From positions 1,054,001 through 1,118,000 of the forward strand of contig JAPNXP010000009.1 of assembly GCA_028753945.1 (NCBI GenBank): DNA of 64,000 nt. Direction: 5' to 3'. Within the stretch, counting starts at the first letter, position 1; every line of letters starts with the position of its first letter. Below the pieces are notes generated by a model. The model was not told the DNA's origin, ran no database searches, and saw nothing but the letters and a program-made list of their open reading frames with translations. Made by a program: the position numbers and the translations under genes. Origin of the DNA: Hexactinellida sp. DTS-2022. Lineage: Eukaryota; Porifera; Hexactinellida. Shown here in pieces: positions 11,296 to 20,436 of this stretch.

Positions 11296-14200
11296 ATGAG
11301 CAAGCTACCCCGGTATGATAGGAAGTCGAGCGCAGGAGTTCCTATCAATATTGATTTTGCATCCGGCGGCTCTCCGAAGATTAAAACTAAGATTCCTCTT
11401 CCCATCTCTCCGAGGAAATCAGCAACCAAACCTACCAGCTCTCTGCCAACTGAGGCTCCTATTCTTTCTGTACTGCCAGTTGTGCCTTGTGACGCCCTAC
11501 AGAACCTCGAGCATATCGATATTCGCGATGTCTCCGCGCCTTCACACTTCAATGATGACGACAGCGACGCCCTCTCTTCTATCGCATCGATAGATCCGCC
11601 GCACTTACAGCGAAATAAGGAATCGGTACAGCGAGTCTCGGAGCGAGAGCCTAACACAATAAACAAATCGCATTCATATCCGCCTGTCCCCCCTACAGTG
11701 GAGGAGGAGCTGGCGCCTACTCACGAGGTGTCAGATGAGAACATAGCGGCACAGGATTCTGCTAGCACTCTGCACACGCCATCCCCTCCTCTGCACGACA
11801 CTACGGACTTCATGCTACCGCCCACTCGCCAACACACCATGTCATCTCATCTCTCTCCAGTCCCGTCGGACCCTCTCGAAACTGATCCCCTCTGCTCCCT
11901 TGACGTCACTCTTGTCTCTCACCCCCCTACCCACTCCGGCCTCCAGACCTCGCCCCCATCAGCATTCACGCCATTCGCCCAAGAGCTCACTCGCCTCCCT
12001 AGTCTTCCTCAGCAGAGTGGGGACCCTATGCATTCCAACTATACATTCCAACAAGCTTCAACTGAGAATCGTTTTGTCCCCATATCTGATCCCAGCATAC
12101 CTCCTCCCCTGAGTAACTACTCGTATGAGTATAATCCCGTCCCCAGCCCCTCTCGGTGGGCTCTGGAGTACCCTGCGTCCCCGCCCCTGCTGCCCCCTCT
12201 CCCCTCGCCCCTGCCCCTCCCCCTCAGCCTGCTCCCGCCGGACCCCCGGAGCTACTACCCCTTCAGGAGCTCCGTGGACTCCCCGGACCTCACCAGCATG
12301 TCGTACGGTACCCCCATGGACACGCCCTCCCCTGTCCCCTCTCTCCTCAGCACCCCTGATGGGATCAGCATCCACAGACCGGAGTTCGATAGCTACCCCG
12401 GCTACGCGGACTCGGACGGACTCACGCAACAGCTGAGCGCCCTGAGAGAGGCGCTGGACGAGAGCACGCGCGAGAGAGCGCGACTCGTGGAAGTTATTAG
12501 GCAGCAAGAGTCGGTTCTTAAATCTCGGTCAAGTGCCCCTGTAGGTTCGGCCGAGTGTGGCACTGAAGTGCAGCTGCTCAGGGAGAGGTGTGAGGGTCTG
12601 GAGAACGAAAACCGGAAGCTCAGCAGCGCCCAGAGCACCACGGATGAGTCCGAGACGAGAGCGATCCTACAGGAGGCAGCCAGAGCCAGAGACATGCTCG
12701 CGAGCGAGTTCGAACATCTGAAGACGTATCAACTCCAGCTGGAGGAGGAACTGAGGATGGAAAAGGAGCGCAACAACAGTCCTCTCAGTCCCGCGGGTAA
12801 TGCCACTCAGTCGGAGCTGGAAGGAGTGAGGCTAGATAACTCCCAGCTGAGAGACAGGCTGTCTCAGCTGATCGGAGAGCAGACAGAAGTGCAGAGACTA
12901 ACCCTCGCGTTGCAGGAGGCAGAGCAGTCGGCTAGCTTGCGACTGAGAGAGAACGAGTCCTACTTCATGGAACAGATCCAGCAGAAACAGAATACTTTCG
13001 CACTAACGAACAAACAGCTGGCACAGCAACTGAACGAACAGGACTCATCCGGACGTATCTTGCAGTCCGAGCTCCGATCAGTTCACGAGCAGAAGACGCA
13101 GGTTGAGGGGGAGCTGCTATCGCAACAGAACCAGTGCGCGGCTCTGCAGCAGCGGCTGGCGGAGCGGCAGGAGAGACTGACTGAGTTAGAGAGGAAGCAG
13201 GGACTCCAGGTGGACCTGGACGTGTTGGACACGCTGAAGCGGGAAATAGAGAGACTCAAGGTGGAGAAGGAGGGCGTGGAGCTTAAGCTCACGCAGGAGA
13301 TGCAGCAGACGCTGCTGTACATGGAGGCTAAGCGGGAGGGGGAGGGGGAGATAGCGCGTCTGAGCGGAGAGATGCAGCGCGCGGCGAGAGAGCGCGAGAG
13401 CGGGGGGGACCAGGGTCTGAGCCAGGCTCTGGAAGCGGCTAACGAGACTAACCAGGACCTCACAGATGAGTTAGAGAAAAGGAAGACTTCTTTCGGGACT
13501 CTGAAAGAAAATCTAACTCGTATCGTTGCCGAGAAGCGTCGAGTGGAGACCGACTACTCTCTGCTGGAGCAGCGAGCGGGACAACTGAACGGTGCCTTAG
13601 AACAGAAGACACAAGAGTGTTTCGCCTTGAAGAGACAAATAGAGAACTTGCAAGTGGATGCTTGCATCGCGGTGGATCAGGGCAAGACTCTCGAGGACAG
13701 CAAACAGGCTCTCTCTTCTCTGATTTCATTGCTCAGCCAGATCATCTCGGACCTCGCATCAGCTGTTGCCTTTTCGCAAGCAGACCATCAGTCATTCGCG
13801 CAGGAAATGAAGTTCCTGTTTGATGAAGTCAGCTGTCCAGGCGCCGCGGAAGAGAGCTCGCCCCCGCGCGCCTTCGACAACATCCGACTCCTCACCCAGA
13901 GACAGGAGCAGCAGCTGCAGCAGCTGATTGGGAATCAGTCGCGCCTCGACAGGTACAGCGAGGAGGTGGGCCTGTTGAAGAGCCGACTGCAAAAGCTGGA
14001 AGGAGATAAGCTGCAGTGCGAACAGAATATTCTAGAACTGTTGGCAAACAACGCATCTCTCCAAACCAAAGTTAATTTCAGCTCCGCGCATGCAAACAGG
14101 TCTGAACCACTCACCCTATCGCAGATCCTCCCGCCTGACGTGTTCACACTCGTCACCCAGAGTCCGGGGCCGCAGGAGCCGGACACCCTCCAGTCCCAGC

Positions 14201-16335
14201 TGGAGCTCACGGGACAGGCCTCCCCCCTCCCGGACACGCCCCCCGACTGCTTTAACGGGGAGCTACGGGAGACCAGACGCGAGCTGATCGAGAGTCAGGA
14301 CTTGGTTATCAGGCTGAAGCAGGATCTGGTTAAGTCGCACGGTTGCATCGTGTCTCTTCAGGGCGCTAACAGTGACGTCACTAGCAGCTCCCGTAGTCTC
14401 GCGAGGAGAGCGGAGGCGGCGGAGGCTGAGATACAGCGCATGAGGGGAGAGGCGGAGAACAGCAAGTTAGATAGGATCCATTCCAGCGCTGAGAGAATAG
14501 ATAGAATAAACTGTCTGGAACAAGTATTGGAGTCTGTGTATACGAATATTAGCCAGGAAGATAGGACCTTCAATGCGGAGTTCGCGAAACTAGTGCGAGC
14601 TGAAGACTCAGCTGATCAATCGAGCACAGAGCTATTGAATGAGCTGCAGCAGTGTAGCAGCAGCCTCTCACAAGCTGACACGTCTCAGCTCCCTCAGATA
14701 GTGGACACAGTCCTGACTAGCAGACAGAGAATTCTCAGCAAACTTATCGATACAGCTAGCGACGCAGTCGGTCTCAACCAGCAGCTGGTCGCCCTGACGA
14801 CAGAGCTGTCAGCAGCCAGACAGCAGACTGGCAGCGACAAAGCTAAGCTTACAGAGCTAGGCGAGCAGCTGGCCCTCTCCGCGCTGGCTCTATCAGAGGA
14901 GGAGAGGCGGGCAGAGAGACTGGAGAGTGAGCTCTCGGGGGAGCAGAAGGGGAGACAGCTGCTGCAGGAGGAGCTGGGGGACAGAGAGCGGATCGTGGCT
15001 TCGCTCCGACACGAACTGGAGCAGGAGCGCTTCCTGCACCAGCAGCAGAGCTCCGAGCGCGAGGCCGGGCTCTGCGGCGAGGTGGAGGGCCTGAGAGAGA
15101 GCAACCTCCAGCTGAAGCGGGACTGGGAGCTGCTCAGCAACCGCATGCAGCACCACCAGATAACCACCTGCAACCAGGAGGAGCAGCTGAACGCACAGCT
15201 CTGTCAGGCGGAGACTGACGTCACGCGGCTACAGGGAGACAACACGAAGCTGGCGGAGCGGCTTAAGCTGGAGACGGAGAGTCTGGCACAGCTGTCGGCC
15301 TCGCGAGCCAGGGAGACAGAGGCTGTCTCGCTAGAGCTGACGCAGAACAAGGCGGAAGTGGGCAGGTGCCACAGCGAGCTCGAGACTCAGAGAAATCGCT
15401 TGGTAGACAAGGAGCGCAAGCTGGCAGAGATAGTGGGGGAGCTTGATGGGCTGAGAGATAAGAAACAGAGTTTGTTTGCGGAATACGAATCCATGCAGCA
15501 GAACAAGCTAGCTGAGGCCAGCCAAAAGCTTGACCTGTTAGAGCACGAGAATAGAGTTATGAAGGAAGAGAACTCTCGACTGAAGGCCACGTTTGAGACT
15601 GAGCTTCCGAACATCCTGGAAGGGAACAAAGAGGAGCGCACGAAGCTGCAGCAGTTCATAGAAGAGCTCAGCAACAAGAACGCTCAGCTGACTCAGAGTC
15701 TCTCTGAGCACAAGTCTGAGCTGCTCCGCTCCCAGCAGGAACTGAGCAGACTGACACTGGCTTCCGAAGAGCAGTTCGGGAGCGTAATGAGACGCAAGCG
15801 GGACCTCGAGAGCGAGCTGGGGAGACTGAGACACGAATACGCCTCTGAGATAAGTGCGCTCCAGGGGGAGATCCCGCTAGAGCTCATGAGCAGGCGGGAA
15901 GAGCAGGAGCTCTACTCCAGGGAATCCGATTACGCATCCCTGTCAAATGTCATACGTAAGATCTGTCAAGACAATAATCAGCTGAAGATTCGCTGCCAAG
16001 AGTTGGAGAATTCCATCCTGGAAGGGCGAGCGGACAGTCTGCCTGGCACCTCCACTCCAGATCTACAGGACCACAGCGAGAGTAGTTATTCCAGGAAACC
16101 TTACTGTTGTTCTGAGGGCAAGCCAAACGACAGAGTGCTGCGTACCAAGAACAAACAGCTGGAACTGCTGAGACTCAAGCTGGGGTACACTCTCCGGGAG
16201 CTGCGGATGTACAAGGTGTTGAAAAGCGCGTACGACCAACAGATTGACGATCTTAAGAGACTCCTCTCTGAGTCTGGCGACAAGTATGAAGGCTGCATTC
16301 AGAAAATAAGTGAATTGGAGCAGCTCTGTCTGTGA
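11296..16335 (+). CDS. Large coiled-coil protein with disordered Pro/Ser-rich N-terminus
   Basis: This single 5.04-kb exon encodes 1679 residues. Residues 1 to about 370 are low-complexity, rich in Pro, Ser and Thr, with many SP/TP sites and a Pro-Leu-rich run near 295-315. From about 370 to the C-terminus the sequence is mostly heptad-like coiled coil (Glu/Gln/Leu/Arg rich: QLRDRLSQLIGEQTEVQRL, KREIERLKVEKEGVELKL and many more), broken by non-helical stretches around 840-870 and 935-990 (Pro-rich). The last 80 residues (RTKNKQLELLRLKLGYTLREL...) look like a conserved helical end. The layout suits a centrosomal, ciliary-base, Golgi or cytoskeletal scaffold, but no family signature lets me choose. 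The ATG at 11296 follows an AT-rich leader. A donor-like gtgaga overlaps the stop codon, yet no acceptor gives an open continuation, so I keep the stop. Confidence 0.8.
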   Translation: MSKLPRYDRKSSAGVPINIDFASGGSPKIKTKIPLPISPRKSATKPTSSLPTEAPILSVLPVVPCDALQNLEHIDIRDVSAPSHFNDDDSDALSSIASIDPPHLQRNKESVQRVSEREPNTINKSHSYPPVPPTVEEELAPTHEVSDENIAAQDSASTLHTPSPPLHDTTDFMLPPTRQHTMSSHLSPVPSDPLETDPLCSLDVTLVSHPPTHSGLQTSPPSAFTPFAQELTRLPSLPQQSGDPMHSNYTFQQASTENRFVPISDPSIPPPLSNYSYEYNPVPSPSRWALEYPASPPLLPPLPSPLPLPLSLLPPDPRSYYPFRSSVDSPDLTSMSYGTPMDTPSPVPSLLSTPDGISIHRPEFDSYPGYADSDGLTQQLSALREALDESTRERARLVEVIRQQESVLKSRSSAPVGSAECGTEVQLLRERCEGLENENRKLSSAQSTTDESETRAILQEAARARDMLASEFEHLKTYQLQLEEELRMEKERNNSPLSPAGNATQSELEGVRLDNSQLRDRLSQLIGEQTEVQRLTLALQEAEQSASLRLRENESYFMEQIQQKQNTFALTNKQLAQQLNEQDSSGRILQSELRSVHEQKTQVEGELLSQQNQCAALQQRLAERQERLTELERKQGLQVDLDVLDTLKREIERLKVEKEGVELKLTQEMQQTLLYMEAKREGEGEIARLSGEMQRAARERESGGDQGLSQALEAANETNQDLTDELEKRKTSFGTLKENLTRIVAEKRRVETDYSLLEQRAGQLNGALEQKTQECFALKRQIENLQVDACIAVDQGKTLEDSKQALSSLISLLSQIISDLASAVAFSQADHQSFAQEMKFLFDEVSCPGAAEESSPPRAFDNIRLLTQRQEQQLQQLIGNQSRLDRYSEEVGLLKSRLQKLEGDKLQCEQNILELLANNASLQTKVNFSSAHANRSEPLTLSQILPPDVFTLVTQSPGPQEPDTLQSQLELTGQASPLPDTPPDCFNGELRETRRELIESQDLVIRLKQDLVKSHGCIVSLQGANSDVTSSSRSLARRAEAAEAEIQRMRGEAENSKLDRIHSSAERIDRINCLEQVLESVYTNISQEDRTFNAEFAKLVRAEDSADQSSTELLNELQQCSSSLSQADTSQLPQIVDTVLTSRQRILSKLIDTASDAVGLNQQLVALTTELSAARQQTGSDKAKLTELGEQLALSALALSEEERRAERLESELSGEQKGRQLLQEELGDRERIVASLRHELEQERFLHQQQSSEREAGLCGEVEGLRESNLQLKRDWELLSNRMQHHQITTCNQEEQLNAQLCQAETDVTRLQGDNTKLAERLKLETESLAQLSASRARETEAVSLELTQNKAEVGRCHSELETQRNRLVDKERKLAEIVGELDGLRDKKQSLFAEYESMQQNKLAEASQKLDLLEHENRVMKEENSRLKATFETELPNILEGNKEERTKLQQFIEELSNKNAQLTQSLSEHKSELLRSQQELSRLTLASEEQFGSVMRRKRDLESELGRLRHEYASEISALQGEIPLELMSRREEQELYSRESDYASLSNVIRKICQDNNQLKIRCQELENSILEGRADSLPGTSTPDLQDHSESSYSRKPYCCSEGKPNDRVLRTKNKQLELLRLKLGYTLRELRMYKVLKSAYDQQIDDLKRLLSESGDKYEGCIQKISELEQLCL

Positions 16336-16661
16336 GACGATTGAACAGAAATCTGAGTTCAGAGATTATTCTTTTTGGATATTTGCTTCAAATTTCTCAA
16401 AAATATCTGGGTTTAGTTAATTAATACGTGTTGTTTATACAATCTAATAGTCAAATCAATACTGCTGTTATTTTGGATTTCAGGCTCATACAGTAAATAC
16501 AGTACATTAAACTTGTTCATATATACTTTTCTATTGCATAATGCTTCTATCTGTCCTAATCGAATACGGACTCCCTAGTGCTTAACCTGACATATTGGAT
16601 GTAACAATTCTCTTTAATGTTCCGATAATTATTCCACCCTCCCTCCCTAGAATTGCAAGCC

Positions 16662-19600
16662 TACATGCGCGAGAGACTGGCCCTCTCCTCTGCCGTCAGC
16701 TTGGAGAGCTCTGAGATGGATCAGATTATTCTGACGGGCTACCTCCCCCAGGGGGACATCGTCCTGCAAGGCCCCGTGTCTGCCTACTTCTGTGGGGAGA
16801 AACGCTGTAACTCTCCTTTCGGTCTGTTTTATTTTATCTGTCCTTTTATTCCTAATACAGTAGATGTCGGATATAAGAACACCAGATATAAGAACATTAT
16901 ATTGGAAAACGGTTTCCATATACCCTGTATAATTTATGCCGGTTATAAGAACACTATATGTGTCCCGAAAATGTTCTTATATCCGGCATCCACTGTAACA
17001 CATTTTAATTGGGCACTATTGGAACATCCCATCTGTTTATTGGTTGCATGTCTGTAGCTCCTAACAAACCAATGCAGTCCCCCTCGGAGGCAGCTCTGCT
17101 CGACTGTATGGAGTCTGACTGCAGAGAGCTGAGTCTGAAAGCACAGTTCCTGCACCAGCTACCTGATATATCCATGTTGGCCAAGAAACTGACTGTTCTC
17201 AACCTCTCGTTCAATATGCTTAAGGTATGTTGTAGAAATAACCAACGTACTTTGTACTTTGCACTACATTTTGTTACTTCTTTGTACAATACTAAAGTAG
17301 TAGTATATTATAAATTGTCTCCCTTTTATTCCTCACTACTTACTATAATGTTAGTTATATGATTCTTGTTTCTTATTTTATATACGTATATACCCTAATC
17401 TAACATACGTATTTTGATTATCGTAATAACGAGGTTTTCATGTTCTATTGTTGTTCCATACGTAATATAGTCATAACTCCATAACTGCACTTAATTAAGT
17501 ATATAACGATAGGGAATCCTTATATAGAGCTGAGCTTTGTAGAGTTCAGATTTTATCCCATACTAAAAGCCCAGGCTTACTTTCTAAAGGTCAATTTCGA
17601 ACTCTGGAAAAAAACTGACCTTTTTCAGTGCATGAATACACATAGTGAAAAACTGAACTCTACAAAGCTCAGCTCTATATAAGTAATTTCATAACGATAT
17701 AGCTTATTTGCTTTCCTAAAATAATTTTAATTTAATTTAGTGCAACCTTTTATTCGTTAATTCTTAATTAATTAAGAAGAATATCCTATTTCAGACTCTA
17801 ATTACATTCTGTACATAAGCTATTACAGTCCCATCTATAATATAATAGCAGGCTTCTCGTAGGCTCCTATAATACAACCAACCAAGCAGTGTTAGAAATA
17901 AAGTCCAGATGTCACCTGATGACGTCAGCATACCAGATCGCCATGTAGACATCGTATACCTCGCTCGAACGTATAACTTGGTGCTGGTGTATGTCTTCCC
18001 ATTGCGCCCAGCCATGAGGTCAGTGATTCTGCTGAGGAGCTGGAAACACCCGCTGCTCTCTTCGCTAGTTTTTCTGAGTCTCTTCGCTCTGTTGCTCCAC
18101 CCCACCTTCATACCGGGTCTGTTGATCCTCCTCTCCTCCTTGTCGCTCGTATTCATGCTGGCTAGCTTCCTAACACAGCACTACACTGATAGCAGAGAGC
18201 TCGCTCGTCCAAAGTACCATATATACCTGAACAATTCGTATCAGAACGATTTGACCCACGAACACGAGCAGGAGAATGGCATCCAACAAGACATCAGAGA
18301 TTTCCGATCTATGCTTTTCCTCGCTCAGGAACAGCTCAACTCCCTAGTAAAGCTATTCGACAGCGTGTACTCTCTCGTGTCTTGGGTCAATCACTTCAAC
18401 TCTACTGTCTTTGTGGGTATCCTGTTTCTTATAGTTATTCTCCTGATTATCTTGCCCTCAGCTACCATCAGCTTCTTGTTGACGTCCCTACTCTGTTGCA
18501 ATTTCAAAGTTATCGCATTAATCGTTTCTCAAATAACCCCGAATGATAAGGGCGAGGGGAGGAAGTCTCTTCAACTCCCGGAAGAGAAGACCAGAGCTCA
18601 AACAGACCCTGCCTGTCTCCCTAACGCTGATCCCAACGAGCTGGCATTGCCGGAGTACCCTCTGTCGGGTGTGGCCACCCCCAGACGCCGGGGTATGACC
18701 AGGGACAGACACGAGCTGTGCCACAAGTGCGACGTTGTTCTCCGCATCTACCGGAAGAAGAGAATGTGTCAGAACTGTGGGAACATGTTCTGTGGCAACT
18801 GTTCTATGAAAATAAAGAAATCCTATCTCGGAGTCACAGCGCCCGGCGCGTACAAGGAAACCGTGGATGTTTGCATTCCTTGCAACCAGCATCTCACCAG
18901 CTCTCCGATACTGAGGCCTAATCGCATGGTGCTGCAGGAGAGCGCCGATTCTCAGCAGAATCTCAGCGGGAAAGCAAAGAAGAGTTTCATTTAATAATAA
19001 ATGCAGTGCGAGTAGAGCGAGATTACTTTGTGCTCTACTGATGCAGGTTATGTACAGATTCGATGTTAATTTAATAGCTAAATTGATATAATGCATTGGC
19101 AGATTCTGCTTGTTAAGTATATTATCTTATATCAGAGATAAAGTTTGGAACCGAGTAACACTGGTCACAATATAGTTGTGTTAGAATAATGGTTAGAAGC
19201 TAATTAGTAATATTATTTAACTAATTTAATTGCTAATTAATAACCCAATGATTACGTTTTTCGCTGTAGATTCTGCCTTCTTCAATCTTCGCTGCTACAA
19301 ATCTTGAAGAATTATATTTGAGGAACAATCCTCTCCTGCTGTTATCCGATGAAATAGGGAAATTCAATCGTTTGCACATATTATCTGTTTCGTTTTGTCT
19401 TTTGGAAGATCTCCCTCTCAGGTATGACAACTTATATACTTGTTGATATATATATTGTAATTACGCGAGATTTGCTTGTAGCATCTACAAGCTATCCCAC
19501 TTGAGGGAACTCGACGTGTCATACAATAGGATTAGACGGATTTCTCATAATATAAGTGATCTCTGTCGTTTGGTATTCCTGAACTTAGAAGGAAATGAAC

Positions 19601-20274
19601 TTCCAGGACTCCCAACTGAATTGACATATTTAAGAAATTTAAAGTATTTGAGGACTAACAGTAATTTTATGCATCCTTTAATTTGTCGTGATTACATCAA
19701 CAGACACCCTGATGTGAGTTTAATTTTACATGCATACATTCACTTATCTCAGACTTGTTTACCAATGTGTCACCAAAGACAATATATTTTCCTGTAATAC
19801 CTAAATTATAATTTAGTGGCTCCCAGCCTAGGGTCCACAAGATCTCAAAAATTGAATTACGTTCAATAGAAGGGGGTCAACAGAATGTATAAAATTTGCT
19901 ATAGGGGGTCCACGGTTGAAAAAGGTTGGGAATCGCATCTAAGTTTACTTATCCTTAGCACTTGCAAGATATTTGTCTGCGGTTTCTCCTGCGCGAGTTT
20001 TATGATGACGACATGGAGAGTATGCCACCAAATATATATGGATTCTCAAATCTAAGGTTTGCCACACCTTTCTACATACAGATAGTAAATAATCGTATTT
20101 CACTGTAGATACCATCAATGCGCGAACTGTGAGCTTATATTTTTCGGTTCTGGAAAAGAATTAATAATTCCGTCCCTGACTCCAGATCATGCTGTGAATT
20201 CATTTCCAGTGCTGCACAATGTCTGTGCAGAGAGATGTGTTCCTTTCTTGAGAGAGAAATTCAAACAGAACTGA
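16662..20274 (+). CDS. Leucine-rich-repeat protein with C-terminal Cys module (host of nested gene)
   Basis: Six exons join in frame: 16662-16821, 17058-17224, 19270-19421, 19482-19713, 19959-20056 and 20109-20274, giving 324 residues. The N-terminal ~75 residues have no clear fold. Residues about 80-235 are leucine-rich repeats of the LxxLxLxxNxL type (LTVLNLSFNMLKILPSSI, LEELYLRNNPLLLL, LRELDVSYNRIRRI, LVFLNLEGNELPGLP). The C-terminal ~90 residues hold a CxxC...C...C pattern (CANC, then NVCAERC) that could bind zinc and recalls the tail of LRRC63-type proteins, an assignment I hold only loosely. The repeat register runs unbroken from exon 2 to exon 3, which proves that the 2-kb intron between them is spliced out. 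That intron contains the whole ZFYVE27 gene. Intron 1 is mostly a transposon derivative. The region just before 16651 looks like a splice acceptor, so an upstream untranslated exon is possible. Confidence 0.8.
16858..16995. mobile_element. pogo/mariner-like MITE, copy 1 (inside intron 1 of LRR gene)
   Basis: A 138 bp element with inverted ends (CAGTAGATGTCGGATATAAG at the left, the complement of CAGTGGATGCCGGATATAAG at the right), flanked by TA on both sides (16856-16857 and 16996-16997). The motif ATAAGAAC recurs inside. It fills more than half of the 236 bp intron. A second copy lies at 37313-37444 in the opposite orientation. Confidence 0.8.
17519..17683. mobile_element. Fold-back element with 31-bp inverted ends
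   Basis: The left arm CTTATATAGAGCTGAGCTTT... (17519-17549) is the exact reverse complement of 17653-17683. The ~100 bp interior holds no gene. It has the build of a non-autonomous DNA transposon (MITE). It lies in intron 2 of the LRR gene, upstream of ZFYVE27. The TATA at the tips makes the target duplication ambiguous. Confidence 0.65.
17909..18994 (+). CDS. ZFYVE27: Protrudin homologue, FYVE-like zinc-finger membrane protein
   Basis: Protrudin is an ER membrane protein that shapes tubules and promotes ER-endosome contacts and directed transport. This intronless 361-residue protein has the expected order: a hydrophobic pair of segments near 47-88, a second hydrophobic hairpin near 168-198, a polar linker, and a FYVE-like finger from about 270 to 327 with four CxxC pairs (CHKC, CQNC, CGNC, CIPC). 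The block KKSYLGVTAPGAYKETVDVC is a close match to the protrudin finger, which like this one lacks the classical R(R/K)HHCR lipid-binding motif. The whole gene lies within an intron of the LRR gene on the same strand. The start is the first ATG of the frame; a later ATG (RSVILL) would remove about 35 residues. Confidence 0.9.
   Translation: MSPDDVSIPDRHVDIVYLARTYNLVLVYVFPLRPAMRSVILLRSWKHPLLSSLVFLSLFALLLHPTFIPGLLILLSSLSLVFMLASFLTQHYTDSRELARPKYHIYLNNSYQNDLTHEHEQENGIQQDIRDFRSMLFLAQEQLNSLVKLFDSVYSLVSWVNHFNSTVFVGILFLIVILLIILPSATISFLLTSLLCCNFKVIALIVSQITPNDKGEGRKSLQLPEEKTRAQTDPACLPNADPNELALPEYPLSGVATPRRRGMTRDRHELCHKCDVVLRIYRKKRMCQNCGNMFCGNCSMKIKKSYLGVTAPGAYKETVDVCIPCNQHLTSSPILRPNRMVLQESADSQQNLSGKAKKSFI
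19814..19938. mobile_element. hAT-like MITE remnant in LRR intron 4
   Basis: The ends AGTGGCTCCCAGCCTAGGG and AAAGGTTGGGAATCGC are imperfect inverted repeats resembling the CAGTGGTTCCCAACC termini common in hAT elements. About 125 bp, no coding content. No convincing 8-bp duplication. Confidence 0.45.
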
Positions 20275-20436
20275 TTTCGAACGAATTAAATTAAATTAAC
20301 ATCAGCATTATATTGTAATCAGTTCTATTTATATTTATCCTGATTTCCTTGATGAAATATGTATTCACAGTTCCCAATAAATTGGTTAATTATAATGTAT
20401 TTTGTATAATGTTCAGTTCTAGTTTTTCTCAGCAAA

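Noticed and set aside
16320-16662. Splicing of the coiled-coil gene (donor gtgaga at its stop) into the LRR exon at 16651
   Set aside because: The phases do not fit any open join; the two are better read as separate genes.
16653-17057. 134-codon frame reading through the MITE in LRR intron 1
   Set aside because: The frame after 16821 is MITE sequence; the donor at 16822 and acceptor at 17057 give a continuous protein instead.
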